Assembly (NCBI GenBank): GCA_002425685.1
Contig: DIMS01000071.1
Location: 1-9,660 of the forward strand
DNA: 9,660 nucleotides
Direction: 5' to 3'
From: Synergistaceae bacterium UBA5560
GTDB lineage: Bacteria; Synergistota; Synergistia; Synergistales; Aminiphilaceae
Positions 4,737-9,660 of the stretch are shown piece after piece. Numbering within the stretch: the first letter of the stretch is position 1; every line of letters begins with the position of its first letter. The notes under the pieces were generated by a model, which made no database searches, was not told the origin of the DNA, and saw nothing but the letters and a program-made list of their open reading frames with translations. Both the position numbers and the translations under genes were made by a program.

Positions 4737-6794
4737 ATGAAGGAGATCATCCTCACCATAGACGGAAAACAGTGTAGCGGCGTCGCGGGCGAGACCATCC
4801 TGGAGGTGGCTCAGAAGAACGAGGTGACCATTCCCACCATGTGCTATCTCAAGGGCCTCACCCCCATCGGTGCGTGCCGTATGTGCGTGGTGGAGGTGGA
4901 GAAAAACCCCAAACTCCTCACGTCCTGCACCACGCCCGCCCAGGATGGCATGGTGGTGCACACGACAACGGAGAAGCTGTTCAACTACCGAAAGCAGGTG
5001 TTGGAACTTCTCTTCGCCGGTCGGAATCATTTCTGCATGTACTGCTCCCAGAGTGGCGACTGCGAGTTGCAGCGCCAGGCCATCGAACACGGTATGGATT
5101 CGGTGCGTTACCCCTATCTCTACGCGGACTTCTCCAACGACGCGACGCACCCGGAGATTCAGTTGGATCACAACCGTTGTATTCTTTGTCTTCGCTGCAT
5201 CCGCATCTGCGCGGAGAAGGTAGGCGCCCACACCCTGGATCTTCAGAAGCGGGGCTGGAACGCCACGGTGGTGGCCGATCTGGGAAAGAAGCTCGGCGAG
5301 AGCGATACCTGTGTGAGCTGTGGTGCCTGTGCTCAGGTCTGTCCTACGGGAACCATCACGCTCCGCGAGTTCGCCTATCGAGGCAAGCGGAGCCAGTGCG
5401 ACGACGCGGTGGAGAGTGTCTGCCCGCTCTGTTCCGTTGGGTGCCGGTTCAAAGCCTATGTCCGGACCGGCAGCATCACCCGCGTGGAAGGGCTCGGCAC
5501 GGAAGAGCCCGACGGAGGGCAGCTCTGCCACAAGGGACGCTGGTGGCTTCCGCAGTCCACGGAACGGGATCGCGTGACGGTCCCCATGATCCGGGACGGT
5601 GCGGGTTATCGCGAGGCCTCCTGGGACGAAGCGTTGAGTTTCGTGGCGGCGAAGTTCAAGCCTGCCTATGAACGGGGCAAGGCGGGAGCGTTGCTGTCCA
5701 GCCTGTGCACGGACGAGGAGTTGTCCCTGTTCTCCGGCCTCTTCCGGAGTGGGCTCAAGATGGAAAAAGTGGATACCTTCGACGGCGACGTGCTCCGCGG
5801 GTTCATCAAGGGGCTTGATCCCTTCCGCGTTCAGGGTGTCCGCCCCTTCACGGCGGCGCATCACATTCTGGACAGCGATTGCATCGTCACGGTGTGCGCC
5901 GATCCCCAGGAGGAAGCTCCCGTCGTGGCCAGTTACGTCCGAGTGGCGGTCCTTCGGGATGGCGCGAAACTGCTGAACATCTCCTGTGGTGAGGATCCGT
6001 TCAAAGGGATCACGGACGTGCATGTGACCATGCCTGGGAAGGCCATCAGACCCGAGTTTCTCAACGCCCTGGCGAAGACCATCGCTTCACTGCACCTTTC
6101 CGAGAGCGATACAGGAACAGCCCGAGAGGCCCTTGAGCCCTACCGGGAATCCCTGGCGCAGTGTGCGACCATCGCAGGAACGGATCCGAAAGTTGTGGAG
6201 GAGATCGCGGCCTGCCTCATACAGGCGAAAAAGCCTGTTTTCGTTCTCGGCGGTTGCGCAGCGAAGAACCCCGATACGGTTACGGCGGCGGTAAACGTAG
6301 CCATCGCGAGCAGGGCTTTCTTCGACGACGGCCTCGGTGTGGTTCCCCTTGTGACAAGTGGCAACAGTCTTGGCGCGGCAAACACAGTGTGCGCCTCCGA
6401 GAGCTGGCTTGGCGAGGAGGACCTGGAGTTTCTCTATGTCTTCTCCACGGGACTCATTCCCGAGGACGAGACGATGCTCGCGTCGATCTTCCGGACGCGC
6501 TTCGTGGTGGTGCAGACCCCCTATCTCGTCCATCCCCTGGTGAACATGGCGGATGTGCTCCTTCCTGCTCCCGCGTGGTACGAGCGAAGCGGTCACTACT
6601 GTACCATCGAAGGCGAGCGGCGCCGGCTCAATGTGATCGTTCCGCCCAAGGGAGAGGTCCGGGGGCTGTCCACCGTTCTCGACGATCTCGCCAAGGATCT
6701 GGGCATCTCCATCGAGCGCCCCGCCGTCCCCCCCTGCGAAGCGGTGTTCGCATCCCGGGTGGCTCCGTCGGCGGCACAGATGGTTCTGAAGTAG
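4737..6794 (+). CDS. hydA: HydA: HoxU/NuoG-like Fe-S subunit with degenerate molybdopterin-type domain
   Basis: This 685-residue subunit carries the Fe-S wire between HydB and the [NiFe] module. Residues 1-85 form a plant-type [2Fe-2S] domain (C36, C47, C50, C64). An H/C-ligated [4Fe-4S] follows in NHFCMYCSQSGDCELQ (H98, C100, C103, C109), which has the H-x-C spacing of HoxU rather than the H-x3-C of NuoG. Next come two ferredoxin-type [4Fe-4S] sites (C148/C151/C154/C158 and C192/C195/C198/C202). The remaining ~460 residues resemble the molybdopterin oxidoreductase fold, keeping its leading [4Fe-4S] motif (C229, C232, C236, C264). The segment where formate dehydrogenases have catalytic Cys/Sec reads TFDGDVLRG, so no Mo catalysis is expected. 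This subunit is much longer than ordinary HoxU (about 240). Start ATG 4737 is preferred over GTG 4719 because GGAGG (4724-4728) lies eight bases before it. Confidence 0.92.
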   Translation: MKEIILTIDGKQCSGVAGETILEVAQKNEVTIPTMCYLKGLTPIGACRMCVVEVEKNPKLLTSCTTPAQDGMVVHTTTEKLFNYRKQVLELLFAGRNHFCMYCSQSGDCELQRQAIEHGMDSVRYPYLYADFSNDATHPEIQLDHNRCILCLRCIRICAEKVGAHTLDLQKRGWNATVVADLGKKLGESDTCVSCGACAQVCPTGTITLREFAYRGKRSQCDDAVESVCPLCSVGCRFKAYVRTGSITRVEGLGTEEPDGGQLCHKGRWWLPQSTERDRVTVPMIRDGAGYREASWDEALSFVAAKFKPAYERGKAGALLSSLCTDEELSLFSGLFRSGLKMEKVDTFDGDVLRGFIKGLDPFRVQGVRPFTAAHHILDSDCIVTVCADPQEEAPVVASYVRVAVLRDGAKLLNISCGEDPFKGITDVHVTMPGKAIRPEFLNALAKTIASLHLSESDTGTAREALEPYRESLAQCATIAGTDPKVVEEIAACLIQAKKPVFVLGGCAAKNPDTVTAAVNVAIASRAFFDDGLGVVPLVTSGNSLGAANTVCASESWLGEEDLEFLYVFSTGLIPEDETMLASIFRTRFVVVQTPYLVHPLVNMADVLLPAPAWYERSGHYCTIEGERRRLNVIVPPKGEVRGLSTVLDDLAKDLGISIERPAVPPCEAVFASRVAPSAAQMVLK

Positions 6795-6806
6795 GAGGTG
6801 TCGGCA

Positions 6807-7346
6807 ATGGCGAAGGCAAAAATCGCAACGGTATGGCTTGAGGCGTGTGCGGGGTGTCACATGTCCTTCCTCGACATCGACGAGCGCCTCGCCGATCTGG
6901 TCGAGAAAGTGGATATCCTCTACTCGCCCGTGGTGGACGGCAAGGACATTCCCCAGGTGGACGTGGGCGTCATCGACGGTGCTCTGGGCAACGAGGAAGA
7001 AGTCCATCTCGCCAAGGAAATGCGGGAACGTTGCAAGATCCTCGTCGGATGGGGTGATTGCGCCGTTTTCGGGGGCATCAACTGCATGCGGAATTTCCTC
7101 CCCCCCGAGAAGGTCCTGGAAGAAGCCTATACGGACACGAAAAGCACCGTGAACCCGGAAAAGGTCATCCCCGGGGAAGATCTTCCGGCGCTGTTGCCCA
7201 AGGCCATCCCCATCGATCATGTGGTGAAATGCGACGTCTACATTCCGGGATGCCCTCCCGACGCGGACACTATCCTCTGGGTCTTCCAGGAGATCCTCGA
7301 AGGGCGAGTGCCCAAGGTTCCCGCGAACATGATGCGGTACGACTAG
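6807..7346 (+). CDS. hydS: HydS: small subunit of the [NiFe] hydrogenase
   Basis: This 179-residue protein is a HoxY-type small subunit holding one proximal [4Fe-4S] cluster next to the [NiFe] site. The ligands are C14 and C17 in EACAGCHMSF, C85 in GWGDCAVFGG and C149 in YIPGCPPD. There is no Tat signal peptide and no C-terminal medial/distal cluster domain, so it is a cytoplasmic group 3-type subunit, not a membrane-bound uptake enzyme. The ATG at 6807 is chosen because GGAGG (6794-6798) lies eight bases before it; a GTG at 6798 overlaps that site. It starts 12 bases after the hydA stop and ends 16 bases before hydL, consistent with co-translation of a stable pair. Confidence 0.95.
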   Translation: MAKAKIATVWLEACAGCHMSFLDIDERLADLVEKVDILYSPVVDGKDIPQVDVGVIDGALGNEEEVHLAKEMRERCKILVGWGDCAVFGGINCMRNFLPPEKVLEEAYTDTKSTVNPEKVIPGEDLPALLPKAIPIDHVVKCDVYIPGCPPDADTILWVFQEILEGRVPKVPANMMRYD

Positions 7347-7362
7347 GAGGAGGGCGAAGAGC

Positions 7363-8790
7363 ATGACCACGGCGCGCAAGATCGAAATCAATCCGGTGAC
7401 CCGGATCGAGGGACACGGAAAGATCACCGTCCACCTCGACGAAGCGGGGCATGTCCAGGACGCGCGATTCCACGTCACCCAGTTCCGGGGCTTCGAGGTT
7501 TTTTCCAAGGGTCGTGATTTCCGGGAAATGCCGGTCATCACGCCCCGCATCTGCGGCATCTGCCCCGTAAGCCACCACCTCGCGGCGGCCAAAGCCTGCG
7601 ACGCCATTCTGGGGGTGGAGATCACGCCGAGCGCCCACAAGCTTCGGGAGCTCATGCACATGGGACAGTTCGTCCAGTCCCACGCGCTTTCCTTTTTCCA
7701 CCTGTCCAGCCCGGATCTGCTCTTCGGGTTCGATGCGGATCCGGCCATCCGCAACGTTGTTGGCCTGGCCAGGCAGTTTCCCGAGCTGGCCGTCAAGGGG
7801 ATTTCGCTGCGCAAGTTCGGTCAGGAAATCATCAAGACCCTTGGCGGCAAGAAAGTACACCCCTGGCACAGCATTCCCGGCGGAGTGAACAGGAGTCTCC
7901 GGCAGGACGAGCGCGACGAGATCGTCAGAGATCTTCCCGCGATGAAGGCCATTGTCCGTGAAGCCCTGGACCTGATCAAGAACTACCTCGCCGAAAAGGG
8001 GGAGGAGGCGAAACGGTTCGCCACCCTCGAAACGGCCTTTCTGGGACTGGTGAACGGAGGCTTTCTTGAACTCTACGACGGGGACATTCGTTTCCGCGGT
8101 CCCAGAGGGCGCATCATCGACGAGTTTCCGGACTGGGAGTACCTCGATCACATCGGTGAACACGTGGAGGCCTGGAGCTATCTCAAATTTCCCTTCTACC
8201 GCGGGTTGGGCTATCCCAACGGCAGCTACCGCGTCGGTCCTCTGGGTCGTGTCAACGCCTGCGACGACATTGCCACCCCCGAGGCATCGGCGGAGCTGGC
8301 GGCTTTCCGGAAGCTCACCGAGGACGGTGTGGTGCACTACACCATGTATTATCACTATGCCCGGCTCATCGAAACCCTCTACGGGCTGGAGCGGATCGAG
8401 GAACTTCTCGACGACGAGGACATCATGGGGAGCGATCTTCGGGTTCATTCCCGGGAACTCTACCCCGAGGGAATCGGCGTCATCGAGGCACCCCGGGGAA
8501 CGCTCATCCACCATTACGAGGTGGACGATCGGGGGGCCATCACGAGGGTAAACCTCATCGTTGCCACGGGGCACAACAATTTCGCCATGAACAAGGGCGT
8601 GGAACTTGTGGCTAGGGACTATATCAAGGACGGCAAGGTCACGGAAGGAATCATGAACCGCCTGGAGCACGTGATTCGCTGCTACGATCCGTGTCTTTCC
8701 TGCTCCACCCATGCGGTGGGGAAGATGCCTCTGCGCCTCCAGGTGTTCGACGCCAAGGGCGCTCTGCTCTCTGATCAGGAGAGATCCTGA
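7363..8790 (+). CDS. hydL: HydL: catalytic large subunit of the [NiFe] hydrogenase (precursor)
   Basis: This 475-residue HoxH-type subunit binds the NiFe(CN)2CO centre. The N-terminal L1 motif RICGICPVSHH provides C64 and C67, and the C-terminal L2 motif DPCLSCSTH provides C444 and C447. H450 ends the mature protein; the following 25 residues (AVGKMPLRL to the end) are the extension removed by a maturation endopeptidase after Ni insertion. RIEGHGKITVHLD near the N-terminus is the conserved strand carrying the proton-transfer glutamate in this family. The motifs and length fit group 3d-like bidirectional, NAD-linked hydrogenases; the company of HydA/B/C puts it in the bifurcating HydABCSL type. 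AGGAGGAGG ends about nine bases before the ATG. No hyp maturation genes are in the window, so they must be elsewhere. Confidence 0.95.
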   Translation: MTTARKIEINPVTRIEGHGKITVHLDEAGHVQDARFHVTQFRGFEVFSKGRDFREMPVITPRICGICPVSHHLAAAKACDAILGVEITPSAHKLRELMHMGQFVQSHALSFFHLSSPDLLFGFDADPAIRNVVGLARQFPELAVKGISLRKFGQEIIKTLGGKKVHPWHSIPGGVNRSLRQDERDEIVRDLPAMKAIVREALDLIKNYLAEKGEEAKRFATLETAFLGLVNGGFLELYDGDIRFRGPRGRIIDEFPDWEYLDHIGEHVEAWSYLKFPFYRGLGYPNGSYRVGPLGRVNACDDIATPEASAELAAFRKLTEDGVVHYTMYYHYARLIETLYGLERIEELLDDEDIMGSDLRVHSRELYPEGIGVIEAPRGTLIHHYEVDDRGAITRVNLIVATGHNNFAMNKGVELVARDYIKDGKVTEGIMNRLEHVIRCYDPCLSCSTHAVGKMPLRLQVFDAKGALLSDQERS

Positions 8791-8837
8791 GCCGCGGGAC
8801 CGGAGAAGAAGCGTGCGTTCTGTCTGTGATCTGTTCG

Positions 8838-8869
8838 GAAGCGAAGGGGCCGTTCGGCCCCTTCGCTTC
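8838..8869 (+). terminator. Strong hairpin after hydL, terminator or attenuator
   Basis: GAAGCGAAGGGGCC and its exact complement form a 14-base-pair stem around the loop GTTC. It lies 47 bases after the hydL stop and about 100 bases before the maturation protease. The downstream tail TTCCGGG is not a real T-run, so termination may be partial, leaving some read-through to the protease, or the hairpin may protect the 3' end of the hydrogenase message. Confidence 0.6.
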
Positions 8870-8959
8870 TTCCGGGTGGTATGTGTTCGCGAGGTGTGTG
8901 TGCCGCGGACGAACGCGCCTGTTCCTTTCCGAAGAATGTCCGTGGCGTGGTGGCGAAGC

Positions 8960-8963
8960 GAGG
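8960..8963 (+). promoter_or_regulatory. Ribosome binding site deciding the GTG start of the maturation protease
   Basis: GAGG lies nine bases before GTG 8973. Earlier starts in the same frame run through the 8838-8869 hairpin and add residues unlike the family, while GTG 8979 is 15 bases away. Confidence 0.5.
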
Positions 8964-8972
8964 TGTTTTGCG

Positions 8973-9452
8973 GTGCGCGTGCATGTCATAGGTTACGGAA
9001 ATCCCTTTCGCCAGGACGATGGAGTGGGGCATGTCCTGGCGCCACAGGTCGCGGCCTGGCTGGAGGGACGGGGAGAAACGGTGACGCTTCACCTGGATCA
9101 CCAGCTTCTTCCCGAGGTTGCGGCAGATCTGGCCGATGCGGAGATGGTACTCTTCGTCGATGCCTCCGTCTCCGTGGTGTCCTCCGAGGTGGGATACATG
9201 TTCGTTCCTGTCGTTCCGGACGGGGGCTCGGAATCGCTGAATATCCATTCCTTTGGCCCGGGATGGATTCTTCGCCTTGCGGAGGAACTCGGGCATCCTC
9301 TTCGCGAGGCATGGATGCTTTCCGTAAGCGGCGTCTCCTTCGATTTCGACGATGCACTCACACCGGAGTGCGTGGAGAGGGTCGTCGCAGCGTTCGCGGC
9401 ATTCCGGAAATGGTGGGAGGAGCGAAGCGCCGTCGAGCCGCCGTGGAAGTGA
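8973..9452 (+). CDS. hoxW: [NiFe] hydrogenase maturation endopeptidase (HoxW/HyaD type)
   Basis: This 159-residue protein belongs to the peptidase M52 family, which checks for Ni in the large-subunit precursor and removes its C-terminal extension. The N-terminal VIGYGNPFRQDDGVG (5-19) is the family signature and carries D15/D16, one of which is the expected Ni ligand. The other ligands match D63 in VLFVDAS and H92 in NIHSFGP. HQLLPEVAADLA (43-54) is the usual 'QL.PE' segment. Its substrate is most likely HydL, which ends in a 25-residue extension after DPCLSCSTH. The GTG start at 8973 yields a protein beginning directly at the first beta strand. It follows hydL by 182 bases with a hairpin in between; no separate promoter was recognised, so it probably depends on read-through from the hydrogenase operon. 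Confidence 0.92.
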   Translation: MRVHVIGYGNPFRQDDGVGHVLAPQVAAWLEGRGETVTLHLDHQLLPEVAADLADAEMVLFVDASVSVVSSEVGYMFVPVVPDGGSESLNIHSFGPGWILRLAEELGHPLREAWMLSVSGVSFDFDDALTPECVERVVAAFAAFRKWWEERSAVEPPWK

Positions 9453-9537
9453 ACGACGGGGCGGATGGGGCCTGACGGAAAGGCGCATCCTTTTATCGAA
9501 AAGAGACGTGTTACAAGAAAATATATTTCCCTGGAAG

Positions 9538-9583
9538 GACAAGGCGGGGGCGATTTCATTGATGAGATCGTCCCCGCCTTGTC
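9538..9583 (+). terminator. Long hairpin closing the hydrogenase cluster
   Basis: Two 17-base arms (9538-9554 and 9567-9583, GACAAGGCGGGG..., ...CCCCGCCTTGTC) pair with a single G-T wobble around a 12-base loop that can pair a little further. It sits 85 bases after the protease stop. As with the first hairpin there is no T-run on either side, so it may be a terminator with an atypical tail, a bidirectional barrier or an RNA-stabilising element. Confidence 0.6.
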
Positions 9584-9660
9584 ATTCCACGAAAAACAGA
9601 GACTAAGTGTAATATATTTAGGAAAAGAGGGTCTTAATAGGCGTTTTATTTCATTATAAA
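9584..9660. other. AT-rich non-coding end of window with possible promoter elements
   Basis: After the hairpin the sequence becomes AT-rich in contrast to everything to its left. TATAAT occurs on the minus strand at 9653-9658, and TAATATATT on the plus strand near 9610. No gene with a ribosome binding site is visible. It probably contains control DNA for a gene beyond the right edge, but no complete promoter can be defined. Confidence 0.35.

Larger units (their letters stand above)
8791..8972. other. Gap between hydL and the maturation protease
   Basis: Besides the hairpin (8838-8869) and the protease ribosome binding site, nothing convincing is seen here. No clear -35/-10 pair or operator resembling the upstream Rex or Nur-like sites was found. 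Confidence 0.5.

Noticed and set aside
3420..6023. Very long open frame on the minus strand opposite hydB and hydA
   Set aside because: It lies antisense to two genes with clear Fe-S, FMN and NADH motifs, has no recognisable domain or ribosome binding site, and is expected from GC-rich codon use.
4737..6794. HydA as an active formate dehydrogenase or other Mo enzyme
   Set aside because: The domain keeps the [4Fe-4S] motif but lacks the catalytic Cys/Sec segment and is encoded directly before hydS and hydL, so a structural/electron-transfer role is more likely.
6087..8712. Two further long minus-strand open frames opposite hydA, hydS and hydL
   Set aside because: Same cause: low-stop antisense frames of GC-rich genes; their translations show no family motifs.
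9465..9659. Possible 64-codon plus-strand gene at the right end
   Set aside because: It has no ribosome binding site, runs straight through both arms of the 9538-9583 hairpin and gives a protein with no recognisable feature.

Overview
The window carries a complete gene cluster for a soluble, multi-subunit, NAD(H)-linked [NiFe] hydrogenase on the + strand (1423-9452). On the other side of one intergenic region, on the - strand, lies a short divergent operon. The DNA is GC-rich (roughly 60 percent by eye), genes are tightly packed with GGAGG-type ribosome binding sites, and there are no mobile elements, RNA genes or CRISPR arrays. Gene order and domain make-up match the electron-bifurcating HydABCSL hydrogenase known from Acetomicrobium mobile, so an anaerobic fermentative member of the Synergistota (or a clostridial relative) is the best guess. 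The taxonomy is inferred from gene content only.

Left part (1-1218, - strand): a molybdopterin-binding-domain protein with a four-cysteine tail is followed, with a 4-base ATGA overlap, by the N-terminal 66 codons of a Fur-family repressor that runs off the left edge. The shared control region (1219-1422) holds a strong extended -10 promoter for this operon with a palindrome resembling a nickel-responsive Nur box over its start site. It also holds a good promoter for the hydrogenase operon, with a near-consensus Rex (NADH/NAD+ sensor) operator just downstream of its -10.

Hydrogenase operon: hydC (NuoE-like [2Fe-2S]), a GHKL ATPase-domain protein, an HndB-like thioredoxin-fold ferredoxin-like protein, hydB (NuoF-like, FMN/NADH, with extra [4Fe-4S] domains), hydA (HoxU/NuoG-like electron wire plus a degenerate molybdopterin-type domain), hydS (small [NiFe] subunit with one cluster) and hydL (large [NiFe] subunit with a cleavable C-terminal extension). 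A strong hairpin follows, and then the endopeptidase (hoxW-like) that would cut that extension. HydA, HydB and HydC should form the NADH/ferredoxin-reacting core, and HydS and HydL the hydrogen-reacting module. A second long hairpin (9538-9583) closes the cluster, and the last ~80 bases are distinctly AT-rich without a convincing gene.

The most interesting signals are regulatory: two different metabolite- or metal-type operators in a 130-base divergent promoter region, facing a Ni-dependent, NADH-dependent enzyme. The two accessory genes (ATPase and HndB-like) also stand out, because their role in the hydrogenase is not explained.
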